Part shown: one piece after another, positions 18,121 to 27,812 of the stretch
Position numbering within the stretch: position 1 is the first letter of the stretch
Layout of the letters: each line of letters opens with the position of its first letter
From: Chitinophagaceae bacterium
Lineage (GTDB): Bacteria > Bacteroidota > Bacteroidia > Chitinophagales > Chitinophagaceae
Length of the DNA stretch: 64,000 nucleotides
Reading direction: 5' to 3'
Assembly (NCBI GenBank): GCA_027486835.1
Contig: JAIXOJ010000144.1
Coordinates: forward strand, 19,695-83,694
Position numbers and translations under genes: made by a program
Notes under the pieces: model-generated
What the model saw: the letters and a program-made list of their open reading frames with translations, nothing else
Databases searched by the model: none
What the model was told of the DNA's origin: nothing

Positions 18121-20802
18121 CTAGAAAACTTGAAAGGGTTTTGAGGCAATAACACCATCATTATTAATAGTAAGGATATACATCCCAGGGACAATCGTAG
18201 CGGGTAAATTATATTTAATGGCTTTTTCATTATTAGTTTTAAGCGATGTACTCACCATTTTTTGGCCACTAATTGATTGAATGGATATTTGTATGCGTGG
18301 AGAAAAAGCTTGCGTGGCTACTACATACAATTGACTCTTTACGGCAGAAGGATTGGTGACGACTTTCCAACCCACTTCCGTTTTGCTACCCATATTCACC
18401 ACTCGAGTGGCAAGGATGCTGTGCTTTCCATCTTTGTCAAACTGTACTAATCGATAATAGTTTTTTCCATTACTGGGAAAAGAATCTCTTGTTTCGTATC
18501 GAGTGCCGTTGACAGTTTCTTGCGTAGTATTAATCTTAATCCAATCCTTGAAATGTATTCCGTCAAATGATTTTTGTAGCTGGAAAAAAGCATTGTTCCA
18601 CTCGTTTGCTGTTGTCCAAGATAGTGTTACTATACTGTCGTTTCCAATTGCTTGGAAACTTTTGAGGGAAATGGGTAATACTGACACGGGTTTAAACACC
18701 TTAGTATAAGTATTGTGAGCAGCCACATGATCACTATCCAAATTACTGTTAATCCACAATATGTGGCTGTATGCAGGAATGGTGATGGAACAACTTGATT
18801 TTTGGGCATTTATCGCTAGGGTATAATCCACCGTATCATTCCAACTACGCAGTAAACTAGCTTTGGAAAAAGGACAGTACATAGTATCCGTATAAACCAA
18901 TGCAATGGGTGTGATATTGTGAATCATCCGCACTTTTCTTCCCAACTGCTCTTGAAATTGGAACGCCACCAAGCCTGTATCTTTTGTTGTGTAGGTTGCT
19001 GCTGTGGAAATAGTTTTAGGAAAGCGGGTCACTTCTACCAGTGCATACCGTTTGGTGCGAGCTGGATAAGTAATTAAAACATCTTTAGCACTGTCGAGTT
19101 TATCATGGAGTTCAATTTCAGCAGAAAAGTCGTCGTTGGTGGTAAAAGGGATAATGTTTACATACTGCGTATCCACAATGCCATTAAAATTTTGACTATG
19201 AATAGTCGATTTTAGCATGCCATAATCGTAGGTATACGAATTTTTCACCACCAACGACTTGCGCGTACCTGCTACTCCTTTACGCCCAGAAACCAATAAC
19301 AAACGTGCTTTAAGACCATAAACAGATTGTTTTTGTTGGGCTTGAATTTCCATCATACCAATAATTCTGTCCTGTGTAATAACCCATTGTTGCATACCCT
19401 CCCATGGAATGGTAGCCATACGGCCACCCGTTTTATTCAATTGGTAGCGGGTACTAATTCCATATAAAGATTTTCCCCTTGAAAGCCCATTGTGTTCATT
19501 TACGGTAAGCCAACTATGGTAGGCCCCCCTACCCCATTCTGTTTCTTTGCCTTTTTTGGTTTTTACGCCTATTCCTGCTGCATGAAACGCAGCATTTAAC
19601 GGAAATCCTTTTTTCCATAAAGCAGCCGATGTATCTAACACAAACGCACCCACAAAAGTGGCTTTACCCTCGCAAATGGTTGCGAGTGGTAAACTAGCTT
19701 CAGCGGGATGTTCGGGCAATGCGCTTGATGGATCTCGAGCGGTTGCCACCACACCCCAGTTACCATATTTTCCCCTTGGGCCTTTTGTACCAGCATCGTA
19801 GAGCATAAAGCTGTCGGGTATTGCTTTGGCCGTTAATCCCGGATGATAAATAAAGCCTAATTCTAAGGCATTTTGTGATTTTCCAATCGTCCAGTTATAT
19901 CCATCATTAGAAATATAAGCACTTACCGCTGCTGCATAAGCTTGCCCCACGCCATTGTAGTAGCACTTGTTAGATGGGCCAGTAGAATATTCGCTGTATC
20001 CGTTACTGGTCTTGTACATATGTTGATTCAGTGGAGCAAAGTGTTCTAAACCTTTTAATAGGTCAAAGACTTTAGTTGATTGAGTAACTAACCAATAATC
20101 CAAAAAACATTTCACTACTATCGGATGGTAGGTGGACGCTTCGTTGTGAAAGCTTAAATAATGCGTTCCCCCATCGCCTAAAAGACATTGGGTGAAAACT
20201 TCTTCGGTGGCATATCTTCCATATTCTTGATAAAGAGAATCGCCCAATGCATTACCTCCAAAAAACATGGCCATCGCTAATCGTTGGTGTCCATTTAACC
20301 AAACATCGCGTACATAATGGTTCAAATAAACTGTTGGGGCATTTAAAAAACAGGCATCAATTTGTTTGCGTATCCCCACCTCCCATATTGCTTTTCTGTT
20401 GGAAGGAATTTTACTGGGATACAATGTTTTAAGCATGTCGTAAGCAAAACACCCTTGGAATGCATTGGTTATGTCGGCTAGCCTATTGCCATTCTTCCAA
20501 TCAGTTAACGTACTATCTAGCAAAGTAATCAATCGGGTGTAAGTGGAAGCACCGAGGTAATATGGACTTTGCGGGTGCATATAAGCATAGGCAGCCAACT
20601 GCAATTCATCTGCATCTGCAAAATCTAGAACGACAGCAGGGTTACTCAACTGCAATCCATTCCACATGGTGGTTTTGTATGGATTGGTGCTGTAGTAAGG
20701 AATGGGGGGTAAAAATTGAAGAGATTGGCTGGACGCAAATTGACCAATAAAAGATAGTACTACAATAAAAGCTGCAACACCTATAAATCGCTTTTTTCTC
20801 AT
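18121..20802 (-). CDS. Large secreted polysaccharide lyase-like protein with T9SS tail
   Basis: The start at 20802 is preferred over the ATG 15 codons upstream, because MRKKRFIGVAAFIVVLSFIG gives a clean signal peptide ending FASSQ. The mature protein of about 865 residues begins with an alpha-helical region (about 50-330) rich in Trp, Tyr and His, with motifs LNHYVRDVWLNGHQR, HNEASTYHP and SNGYSEYSTGP. A beta-rich middle (about 400-680) follows. This layout resembles toroid plus beta-sandwich lyases such as the chondroitin, hyaluronate and alginate lyase groups. I cannot assign a family with certainty. The C-terminus has a fibronectin-like segment (SLKSFQAIGNDSIVTLSW) and a T9SS type A-like sorting domain ending VIASKPFQVF. 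The neighbouring SGNH esterase supports uronic-acid polysaccharide use. Confidence 0.7.
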   Translation of the reverse strand: MRKKRFIGVAAFIVVLSFIGQFASSQSLQFLPPIPYYSTNPYKTTMWNGLQLSNPAVVLDFADADELQLAAYAYMHPQSPYYLGASTYTRLITLLDSTLTDWKNGNRLADITNAFQGCFAYDMLKTLYPSKIPSNRKAIWEVGIRKQIDACFLNAPTVYLNHYVRDVWLNGHQRLAMAMFFGGNALGDSLYQEYGRYATEEVFTQCLLGDGGTHYLSFHNEASTYHPIVVKCFLDYWLVTQSTKVFDLLKGLEHFAPLNQHMYKTSNGYSEYSTGPSNKCYYNGVGQAYAAAVSAYISNDGYNWTIGKSQNALELGFIYHPGLTAKAIPDSFMLYDAGTKGPRGKYGNWGVVATARDPSSALPEHPAEASLPLATICEGKATFVGAFVLDTSAALWKKGFPLNAAFHAAGIGVKTKKGKETEWGRGAYHSWLTVNEHNGLSRGKSLYGISTRYQLNKTGGRMATIPWEGMQQWVITQDRIIGMMEIQAQQKQSVYGLKARLLLVSGRKGVAGTRKSLVVKNSYTYDYGMLKSTIHSQNFNGIVDTQYVNIIPFTTNDDFSAEIELHDKLDSAKDVLITYPARTKRYALVEVTRFPKTISTAATYTTKDTGLVAFQFQEQLGRKVRMIHNITPIALVYTDTMYCPFSKASLLRSWNDTVDYTLAINAQKSSCSITIPAYSHILWINSNLDSDHVAAHNTYTKVFKPVSVLPISLKSFQAIGNDSIVTLSWTTANEWNNAFFQLQKSFDGIHFKDWIKINTTQETVNGTRYETRDSFPSNGKNYYRLVQFDKDGKHSILATRVVNMGSKTEVGWKVVTNPSAVKSQLYVVATQAFSPRIQISIQSISGQKMVSTSLKTNNEKAIKYNLPATIVPGMYILTINNDGVIASKPFQVF

Positions 20803-21031
20803 AAATGGCAATGACTTGGCAAAAGTTAGAAGCCCGCAAATTATCAATTACGTTTTGTGCTTGTCTAATTAAATGTTGCAAATAAATGTTCGTGGGCTGG
20901 CTTTTTTAGGTATTTGTGTTTTGCATTACTTACAAAAGCAGGGTAACACTGCTAAAGCGTTTTAAATTGGATGCTTTTCGCTTTTCTGAATTGGTGTTTG
21001 ATTAAGGAAATAATCAGTGCAAGAATGGACT

Positions 21032-21475
21032 TCAATGATGCCAAATAGTGTCAGCCAATTTTAAGGCAGTAACTAAAAAAGCAATCAAACCAATACTCCA
21101 TTGCATGTTTTTGTTAATCGTCTGCTGAATATCGGCTTTCATACTGGCGATTTCTGTTCTAATTTGTGAGATTTCTGTTTTCATTCCAGAGATTTCAATC
21201 TTTACATCTGATTTTAATGCAGCAAAATCGGATCGGAGTTGGGCAAAATCGGATTTTAGATGGGCAAAATCTAGTTTTAAACTAGCCACATCCGCTGTTA
21301 CTTCGTTTAGTTTTTCATCTAAATGGTTGATATGGTTATACTGAGATTTTAGCAACAATGTATTAACATCCTCGCTGTTTAACCCTTCCCCACTACTAAA
21401 GCGGGATTCAATCTCTTGTATTTTAGGAGCTATCATTTTGATGAGCAAGTCATCCACCTTTGTTTGATTCGCCAT
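21032..21475 (-). CDS. Coiled-coil protein with C-terminal membrane anchor
   Basis: This is a 147-residue hypothetical protein. Residues 50-115 form heptads, visible as the repeated blocks LKLDFAHLKSDFAQLRSDF and AALKSDVKIEISGMKTEIS. A single transmembrane helix near the end (about 124-142, WSIGLIAFLVTALKLA) is followed by a short DTIWHH tail. There is no signal peptide, so it is probably tail-anchored in the inner membrane with the coiled coil in the cytoplasm. Many bacteria carry small coiled-coil/TM proteins of this build, some near mobile DNA, and no function is established from sequence alone. It stands alone, convergent with nothing, between the lyase-like gene and a divergent lipoprotein gene. 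Confidence 0.65.
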   Translation of the reverse strand: MANQTKVDDLLIKMIAPKIQEIESRFSSGEGLNSEDVNTLLLKSQYNHINHLDEKLNEVTADVASLKLDFAHLKSDFAQLRSDFAALKSDVKIEISGMKTEISQIRTEIASMKADIQQTINKNMQWSIGLIAFLVTALKLADTIWHH

Positions 21476-21838
21476 GATCTTTAAATTTTGACAAAAATAA
21501 GCGTAATCACTATTTGTCTAAGTACTAACTGGATAGCCCAATATTTTAACCTATCCAGCTAACGAAGCGTGTTCATGATTCGCTTTTTTTTCAATTAGTC
21601 CAGAAAGAGAGATGGTCATTTTTCATTCAAAAAAATGAATTCCTACATTTTTTTAGTGCAAACCATTCAATTGGTTGGATGGGGTTTGTTCCTTTCTTTT
21701 AGAAATTCTTTCAAAGAATTGAAAAGTGGCTATTAATGAACGTTATTTGTCGCGTTCCTTCATGTTTCCCATAAAAAATAACTTATTGGGGGCTATATAG
21801 GTGTAGCAGAATGATTGAATCAATGATTAAATAGAATT
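21476..21838. other. Divergent intergenic region
   Basis: This 363-bp gap separates divergent genes. An imperfectly flanked 8-bp stem CTGGATAG/CTATCCAG (21529-21558) has a 14-base loop, and a weak ATTCA/TGAAT stem lies near 21623. Neither is an obvious terminator or promoter, and no TAnnTTTG match with a good second box was seen. Confidence 0.35.
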
Positions 21839-22558
21839 ATGATAAGATTTTTACACTTACTATACTTTTTTTTATTTTTCATTAGCTGTAGGCCCAGTGT
21901 CTATGTGCATTCGCTTGCCTCCTTACCACCACAAATTCAATTAACAGATACCACCAAAACAATTCTGATTGTTGATGCCACAGAAAGAGCCGAACGAACG
22001 AATTCTGCTGGAGCATTGGTATCGAATATTGATCAATCTGGCATTAAGCTCATTAAAGAATTATTGAACAAACAGATATCACAACAACTGAACAAATCAA
22101 TAAGGATACACGATATTAAAAACAAAGAAGAAAAACAAGGATTAGTAAACGGCAATAGCACTACTGTACAAAATTTGCTTACACAATATCATGCTGAAGC
22201 AATTGTGGTTATTCTTTCTGGTGAATACGGATTTCAATTAGCAAAAAAAGAAAAATTGAATTTTAATGATGGTCGGGTAGAGTGGATTGCATCTTACAAT
22301 ATTTTTTTCGAGATGAACTCCATGATTCTTCAAAGCAATTCGACTTACAATAGAAAAATTACAAGTGCACAACATCATTCTGATTGGAATTTAGTAGAGG
22401 GTAAGAAAACCTATTTGTCTGCAGCTAACATTTCAACTACCGACTTTAGAAACATTGCAGAAGCCAATGCTTTTAAGGTGTCCCAACTTTTTACCAAAAA
22501 ACAAGTGATTGAAGTAAATAGCCTAACCAACCGCTATTTTATTGAACTAGCGGATTAA
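21839..22558 (+). CDS. Putative outer-membrane lipoprotein of unknown function
   Basis: The 239-residue product begins with a hydrophobic stretch (about 4-16) and FFISCRP, a lipobox-like site with Cys17, so it is probably lipidated. The mature part opens with a beta-alpha pattern: ILIVDATERAERT, then a helix with ELLNKQISQQLNKS, then EAIVVILSGEY. This recalls the Bacteroidota lipoprotein families that include DUF6340. That assignment is tentative. The lack of an Arg after the Cys+1 position makes sorting to the outer membrane likely but unproven. It converges with the minus-strand aro cluster, with only 23 bases between the stop codons. Confidence 0.6.
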   Translation: MIRFLHLLYFFLFFISCRPSVYVHSLASLPPQIQLTDTTKTILIVDATERAERTNSAGALVSNIDQSGIKLIKELLNKQISQQLNKSIRIHDIKNKEEKQGLVNGNSTTVQNLLTQYHAEAIVVILSGEYGFQLAKKEKLNFNDGRVEWIASYNIFFEMNSMILQSNSTYNRKITSAQHHSDWNLVEGKKTYLSAANISTTDFRNIAEANAFKVSQLFTKKQVIEVNSLTNRYFIELAD

Positions 22559-22581
22559 TACCAAACTGCTACAAGCAGGCT

Positions 22582-22878
22582 TTATTTGAATTTTTGGGTT
22601 TTCTCCTCCCCTGTTATATCCCTTTCGGATCTTATTTGAATTTGCAAATTGGTTATCCATTCTGCACAACCTTGTGCAAATAATCGCTCATTTATACGGT
22701 TAATTAAATCAAATACCTGACTATAAGTACCTTCTACTACCGTGGAAAAAGCACCAACTTCATATTTAATTCCTGATTGTTGGATCACTTCAATGGCTTC
22801 GTCCACACATTGATATGGATGCTTATCCGTAACCACGGGAATTAACTGAATACTGGCATTGATAATAAACTCGTGCAT
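22582..22878 (-). CDS. Thiamine-binding (MTH1187/YqgV) family protein
   Basis: This small 98-residue protein has the MTH1187/YkoF-like ferredoxin-like fold pattern: IINASIQLIPV, a helix CVDEAIEVIQQSGIKYEV, then GAFSTVVEGTYSQVFDLINRI. The family is annotated as thiamine-binding, with proposed roles in thiamine uptake or salvage. Its length equals the family norm. It lies 27 bases after aroC on the same strand and is probably the last gene of the operon, although a link between thiamine and shikimate synthesis is not established. No TPP riboswitch was seen upstream, so regulation presumably follows the operon. Confidence 0.75.
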   Translation of the reverse strand: MHEFIINASIQLIPVVTDKHPYQCVDEAIEVIQQSGIKYEVGAFSTVVEGTYSQVFDLINRINERLFAQGCAEWITNLQIQIRSERDITGEEKTQKFK

Positions 22879-22905
22879 AAATTAATGATTCTTTTAAAAA
22901 TGGAT

Positions 22906-24207
22906 TTACTCGCCTATTAGTACCGCCTCAATAACTGCATCTAAATTAATTGCTCCATATACATGAGGAAATTGCTCGTTTAAAGAGTTAGAAAGTTCAA
23001 ATTTTAAAGGGTTCACCAGTTTTTCGGGTTGAATTACCAGCTCAACCAAATTAGCATGATGGTCAAAATATCGCTTAAGCGTTGAAGTCAATTGTGCTTC
23101 TGTACTGCAATGAATAAAACCTTCTGCAACCAATGAATCTGCTTCATAAAAACCTTTCTTCTGTGCCTCCTCCCATGCAGCCACAGTGGTAATATGAAAT
23201 ATAGGCTTTTGTTTTTGGAAAACTCTTGGGATTTTGTTTTCCAGTAACATTAAATCTGCTAATACAATTGCAGTTACAGCTTCCAAGACAACTGGTACCC
23301 TTAAAGCAATACATAAATCATGACGCCCTTTGATGGAAAAAGATTCCACAGTATTCGTATTCCAATTTAAAGATTCTTGAGATTTCGGAGTAGAAGAAGT
23401 TGGTTTAATAGCAACTCTAAATATCAGGTCATTTCCATTGGTTATCCCTCCTACAATTCCACCAGCATGATTGGTACTGGTAATACCGGAACTATTGGTT
23501 ATGGAGTCATTGTGTTCTATACCAAACATTTTTGCAGCAGAAAAACCGGCACCAAATTCTATTCCTTTTACGGCTGGAATAGAAAAAACAATATGACTAA
23601 TAAGCGATTCTGTGGAATCAAAAAAATGTTCTCCCAATCCCAAGGGCAATCCTTGTACTTTACATTCTACAATACCACCAATACTATCTTTTGCATCAAT
23701 AGCTTTTTGAAGCCCTGCTTCAAGGTCAGCAAGACCGCCAATTTCTAAAATTTTGCTTTTGACTGAAATGTCTTTCAATAGCTTTTTGGCAATTACACCA
23801 GCGGCCACCAATGCAACCGTTAATCGTCCACTAAAATGTCCACCACCTCTATAATCTTCAAAACCACCAAACTTTTTATTAGCTACAAAATCTGCATGAC
23901 CAGGTCGTGGAAAATCTCTTTGCTTATGATAATCAGTACTTCTGGTATTATTGTTTTCAAAGAGAATGGTAATAGGCGCCCCAGTAGTAAATCCATTAAA
24001 AATGCCACTTTTAAAAATGGGCAAATCCGTTTCTTGCCTTGGCGTAGTACCTTTTTGAGTACCACCTTTTCTTCGTTCAATATCCTCAAAAAAATCCTCT
24101 ACTTTAAGAGGAAGACCGGCAGGGCATCCGTCAACATTAATGCCAACACTTTCTCCATGTGATTCACCAAAAATGGTAATTCTAAATACTTTTCCAAAAC
24201 TATTCAT
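22906..24207 (-). CDS. aroC: Chorismate synthase fused to a DUF952-like domain
   Basis: Chorismate synthase converts 5-enolpyruvylshikimate-3-phosphate to chorismate using reduced FMN, the last step of the shikimate pathway. The family signatures are present: GESHGESVG near residue 14, FPRPGHAD near 100, and RGGGHFSGR near 120. The region from SFSIKGRHDLCIALRVP leads into the end of the synthase near residue 330. The protein then continues for about 99 residues (335-433) with IFHITTVAAWEEAQKKGFYE, AEGFIHCST and FPHVYG, the pattern of DUF952, usually a separate small protein of unknown function. There is no stop or frameshift at the junction, so this appears to be a true fusion. It lies 52 bases after aroA. 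Confidence 0.93.
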   Translation of the reverse strand: MNSFGKVFRITIFGESHGESVGINVDGCPAGLPLKVEDFFEDIERRKGGTQKGTTPRQETDLPIFKSGIFNGFTTGAPITILFENNNTRSTDYHKQRDFPRPGHADFVANKKFGGFEDYRGGGHFSGRLTVALVAAGVIAKKLLKDISVKSKILEIGGLADLEAGLQKAIDAKDSIGGIVECKVQGLPLGLGEHFFDSTESLISHIVFSIPAVKGIEFGAGFSAAKMFGIEHNDSITNSSGITSTNHAGGIVGGITNGNDLIFRVAIKPTSSTPKSQESLNWNTNTVESFSIKGRHDLCIALRVPVVLEAVTAIVLADLMLLENKIPRVFQKQKPIFHITTVAAWEEAQKKGFYEADSLVAEGFIHCSTEAQLTSTLKRYFDHHANLVELVIQPEKLVNPLKFELSNSLNEQFPHVYGAINLDAVIEAVLIGE

Positions 24208-24259
24208 GACAAATCAATTGATTGATGGTGTAAATGAGGACAACTTAAAAGTGGCTAAT

Positions 24260-25564
24260 TTAATGAGAATCAATTTCTATGCTCGCACCGAGAGATTGAA
24301 TGTGTTGAAAGAAATTGGGATAAGATTTGTTAATTGCATCTGCATTTTCAATAACTACTTTTCCAGAAGCGTTTAATCCAGCAATTGCAGTTGCCATAGC
24401 AATACGATGGTCGTGGTGAGAGTAAGTAACACCTTCTAATATGCCCGTGCCGCCTTTAATAATCATCAGGTCATCTTGCAATTCAATATTAATCCCCAGT
24501 TTACCAAATTCTTCTTGTAAAGTGAGCCCTCGGTTACTCTCTTTGTGCGCTAACCTATTAACGCCCTCAATAACAGATTTACCCTTGCAATTAGCCGCTA
24601 ATGCCACTAAAGGAGGAAAAAGATCAGGGCAATCAGTAGCATCAAAATGAAATGGAACTAGCCCAGTAGCACCAACAGATGGCATTGAAATATCTATTTG
24701 TTCAGCTTGAATTGAAATATTAGCCCCACTATCAATCAACGCCTTTAGAATGGCTTTGTCTGCTTGCGTAGAAAATACGTCCAACCCCTTTACAGTAATG
24801 TTTCCTGCCACAGCACCCGCCACTAGTAAAAAAGCCGCTCCACTCCAATCTCCCTCTACCTGATAAGTAATTGATGTGTTTTGATTATTGTTATTTGGAG
24901 GATAAATTAGGAAACGTTCATAATCTTGGTTATCGATTTGGTAACCAAAGTCTGACAATACTTTTAATGATAAATCAATATAAGGTTTGCTTTTTAAATC
25001 TGTAACAGTTATTGTAACAAGTGTTTCTGTTGCCACTGCAAAAGCAAACAACAATCCTGTTAGAAACTGAGAACTTAATGAACCATCTACAGTGATATCT
25101 TTTGGTTGTAAAGGCCCATGTATATGCAGCGGAAGCCTACCCTCCTGTGATTGAATACTAACAGCTAATTGGGGTAAGATGGTATCAAAAAAGTCCATTG
25201 GTCTTGTAAGCAAACTTCCTTTACCATTGATGGTGATAGGAATAGTAGCCAATGCAGCAATCGGAGTAAACATTCTAATTCCCAAACCACTTTCACCGCA
25301 ATTGACAGTTAATTTTTCAGCTCCATTTTGCCCAATCATACCTTTTGAACTAACCTGAATGATGCCTTCATCTTCTGAAACAATTGCACCAAGATCTTGA
25401 ATCATTTGCAGGGCAGCTTTATCATCATTCGATATGCCGGGATTAATTATGGTCGTTTTTCCGCTACGAATTAATGCAGCAGCACAAGCACGTTGCATGG
25501 AACTTTTTGATGCTGGTGCGGTAATTGTACCCTTCAGCTCACTAGGTTGTATAGTAACAATCAA
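24260..25564 (-). CDS. aroA: 3-phosphoshikimate 1-carboxyvinyltransferase (EPSP synthase)
   Basis: EPSP synthase joins phosphoenolpyruvate to shikimate-3-phosphate. The 434-residue length is normal. Visible signatures are PASKSSMQRACAAAL near residue 17, NCGESGLGIRMF near 88 in place of the common NAGTAxR form, GSLSSQFLTGLLFA near 160, and DATDCPDLFPPL and HHDHRIAMA in the C-terminal half. The divergent NCGESG loop lies in the PEP and glyphosate site. By family knowledge this loop varies among EPSP synthase classes, so its effect on inhibitor sensitivity cannot be read off here. The gene lies 14 bases after aroB and 52 before aroC on the same strand, consistent with co-transcription. Confidence 0.93.
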   Translation of the reverse strand: MIVTIQPSELKGTITAPASKSSMQRACAAALIRSGKTTIINPGISNDDKAALQMIQDLGAIVSEDEGIIQVSSKGMIGQNGAEKLTVNCGESGLGIRMFTPIAALATIPITINGKGSLLTRPMDFFDTILPQLAVSIQSQEGRLPLHIHGPLQPKDITVDGSLSSQFLTGLLFAFAVATETLVTITVTDLKSKPYIDLSLKVLSDFGYQIDNQDYERFLIYPPNNNNQNTSITYQVEGDWSGAAFLLVAGAVAGNITVKGLDVFSTQADKAILKALIDSGANISIQAEQIDISMPSVGATGLVPFHFDATDCPDLFPPLVALAANCKGKSVIEGVNRLAHKESNRGLTLQEEFGKLGINIELQDDLMIIKGGTGILEGVTYSHHDHRIAMATAIAGLNASGKVVIENADAINKSYPNFFQHIQSLGASIEIDSH

Positions 25565-25578
25565 TGTTTACAGAATAA

Positions 25579-26598
25579 TTAAAAGGATTGAATAATAGTT
25601 TCTATTTCTTGAAGCGATATCTGATTAATTACCCCCTTTCCAATTTTTTCCAAAAGGATATAATGGATGCTTTTATTGTCTCGTTTCTTATCCATTTTTA
25701 AGATGGCAAGGGTAGCTGATTTATCAAATTCAAAAGTGGTAGGCAGGCCATAGTTCAGAAGCACATTTTTTAAAGGCTCTAGACTCTCAAAACCGAGTAA
25801 TTGTGCAGAAATAATACCCGCATACACCATACCAATAGCGACAGCTTGACCGTGCATTATTTGATATTGGTTTTCAATGGCATGGCCAAGGGTATGGCCA
25901 AAATTCAACAATTTTCTATCCCCTTGTTCAAACTCGTCTTGCTGAACAACCCCTGTTTTTAATAGGGCATTCCTCTGTACAAGCGATGCAATAAGTTGGG
26001 TATTTGATTGGTAGGAATGCAATGTATGTTGAGTCAATTCCTGAAACATTACCTCATCTTTAATACAAGCATGTTTAATGATTTCTGCAAAACCATTACT
26101 CCATTCTGAATCTGGTAAGCTTTGTAATAAATTAACATCAAACAACAAGAAGGAAGGTTGACGGATAACACCCACCATATTTTTGTACACGCCAATATCA
26201 ATTCCGTTTTTACCCCCAATACTAGCATCTACCATTGCCAATAGTGTTGATGGTACAAATCCGAAGCGAATACCTCTCATATAAATGCTAGCAACATAAC
26301 CAGTGATATCGGTAACCACACCTCCCCCAATACCAATTAAAGTGGTTTTTCTGTCGGCCTCCATTCGTATCAGCTTGTCAATAATTTCGTTAACAGTGGC
26401 CTGTTGCTTGTATTTTTCGCCAGCAGGAATTACGATGGTTCGATAGTCGCTAAATTGTTCTTTGTATAACCCATACACATTTTCATCGGTGATGATAATT
26501 GCAGAACTGCTTGGAGCAACATTTGTTAGATTGTTTATGGTAGCTTGAAAATAGTAATCAACCTTTGAGGTACCAAATGGAAAGCTTTGTATATTCAT
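25579..26598 (-). CDS. aroB: 3-dehydroquinate synthase
   Basis: AroB cyclises DAHP to 3-dehydroquinate using NAD and a divalent metal. The 339-residue protein shows the NAD-binding GIGGGVVTDITGY motif near residue 95 and the conserved block PSTLLAMVDASIGGKNGID. The metal ligands are visible: Glu in NGFAEIIKHA, His in NFGHTLGHAIE and His in HGQAVAIGM. It is followed by aroA after 14 bases and preceded by the DAHP synthase gene across an 86-base gap holding a strong hairpin. This placement suggests aroB, aroA, aroC and the thiamine-binding gene are one transcript, with the hairpin setting relative expression. Confidence 0.95.
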   Translation of the reverse strand: MNIQSFPFGTSKVDYYFQATINNLTNVAPSSSAIIITDENVYGLYKEQFSDYRTIVIPAGEKYKQQATVNEIIDKLIRMEADRKTTLIGIGGGVVTDITGYVASIYMRGIRFGFVPSTLLAMVDASIGGKNGIDIGVYKNMVGVIRQPSFLLFDVNLLQSLPDSEWSNGFAEIIKHACIKDEVMFQELTQHTLHSYQSNTQLIASLVQRNALLKTGVVQQDEFEQGDRKLLNFGHTLGHAIENQYQIMHGQAVAIGMVYAGIISAQLLGFESLEPLKNVLLNYGLPTTFEFDKSATLAILKMDKKRDNKSIHYILLEKIGKGVINQISLQEIETIIQSF

Positions 26599-26649
26599 TA
26601 ATACAACTCACATTTCAAGAAATGAGAAAATCGTTGTTCATCTATAAGT

Positions 26650-26677
26650 AATAGCCTCGCATTTCTGCGAGGCTATT
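26650..26677 (-). terminator. Perfect 12-bp stem between DAHP synthase and aroB genes
   Basis: AATAGCCTCGCA (26650-26661) pairs with TGCGAGGCTATT (26666-26677) around a TTTC loop. It starts 8 bases after the DAHP synthase stop, on the minus strand. There is only a weak U-run, so partial termination or mRNA processing inside the operon is as likely as full termination. Confidence 0.55.
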
Positions 26678-26684
26678 TGCTAAA

Positions 26685-27779
26685 TTAGGAGTTCATTATT
26701 TTATTTTGGTGGTTGATACTTTCCATGTGAACAGCATCAAGATATTTGGTAATAAACTCTTTACTAAGTCCAAGTTTATCACCCTTTGCAAAGGCTCTTT
26801 CTAGGATTTCATTCCACCTATTTGTTTGTAGAATGGTAATGTTATTATCCTTTTTGTATTGGCCAATTTTTTCAGCCACTTTAATTCTTTGACCTAGTAT
26901 TTGCAACAATTCATCATCGAGTTGATTAATTTGTTGACGCAATTTTTCTAGAGCCGCATGGTATTCCTCAGATGAGGTATCTTCTTTTCTCCATCGGATA
27001 CTACTGAGCATTTCGCCCAATTGAGCAGGAGTAATTTGCTGTTTGGCATCACTCCAAGCGTGGTCTGGATCTACGTGGCTTTCAATAATTAGTCCATCGA
27101 AGTCAAGGTCAATCGCGGTTTGTGCAACCTCTTGTAAAATATCTCTTCTACCACAAATGTGTGAAGGATCATTGATTAACATCAACTCTGGATATCTACG
27201 TTTCATTTCGATAGCCAAATGCCACATAGGTGCATTTCGATATTCTGTGTTACCATAACTGCTGAATCCTCGGTGTATCAAACCAATTTGTTTGATTCCT
27301 GCTTTAGCTACGCGCTCTACTGCACCTATCCACAATTCTAAGTCCGGATTAATCGGATTCTTTATCAGTACAGGAACATCAACACCCCTTAATGCATCAG
27401 CAACTTCTTGAACACTAAATGGATTTACTGTAGTTCTTGCTCCTACCCAAAGCACGTCCACATCAAAATGTAGCGCATCTTCCACTTGTTTTCCGGTAGC
27501 AACTTCCACTGCTACAGGAATACCTGTAACCTTCTTTGCAGATTGCAACCAAGGCAATCCTTTGGTTCCAATACCTTCAAAACTACCTGGTCGAGTACGA
27601 GGTTTCCATATCCCAGCTCTCATTATATCTACTTTTCCAGTAGCGGCTAATTGAGTGGCAGTAGCCAATACTTGTTCTTCGGTTTCCGCGCTGCATGGGC
27701 CACTAATAATGAGTGGTCTTTTTATCCATGCATTCTGAGTAACTTCTTTCATTGTAACTGTGCCAACAGATGCTTCCAT
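26685..27779 (-). CDS. Bifunctional DAHP synthase/chorismate mutase (type II)
   Basis: Residues 1-260 form a class I-beta DAHP synthase, joining PEP and erythrose-4-phosphate in the first shikimate step. The motifs are PLIISGPCSAETEEQ, GIWKPRTRPGSFEG, LWVGARTTVNPFSVQE and MLINDPSHICGRRD. The C-terminal part (about 272-360) is an AroQ helical chorismate mutase: LEKLRQQINQLDDELLQIL, then RIKVAEKIGQYKK. The family is known from Bacteroidota and Bacillus, where the mutase domain commonly mediates feedback control by prephenate or chorismate. The gene sits 33 bases after the helicase gene and upstream of aroB, so the window encodes the first and last shikimate steps together, but not aroD, aroE or aroK. 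Confidence 0.92.
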   Translation of the reverse strand: MEASVGTVTMKEVTQNAWIKRPLIISGPCSAETEEQVLATATQLAATGKVDIMRAGIWKPRTRPGSFEGIGTKGLPWLQSAKKVTGIPVAVEVATGKQVEDALHFDVDVLWVGARTTVNPFSVQEVADALRGVDVPVLIKNPINPDLELWIGAVERVAKAGIKQIGLIHRGFSSYGNTEYRNAPMWHLAIEMKRRYPELMLINDPSHICGRRDILQEVAQTAIDLDFDGLIIESHVDPDHAWSDAKQQITPAQLGEMLSSIRWRKEDTSSEEYHAALEKLRQQINQLDDELLQILGQRIKVAEKIGQYKKDNNITILQTNRWNEILERAFAKGDKLGLSKEFITKYLDAVHMESINHQNKIMNS

Positions 27780-27812
27780 AAGCGATCGATATATTGTATT
27801 GATTCTAAAAAA

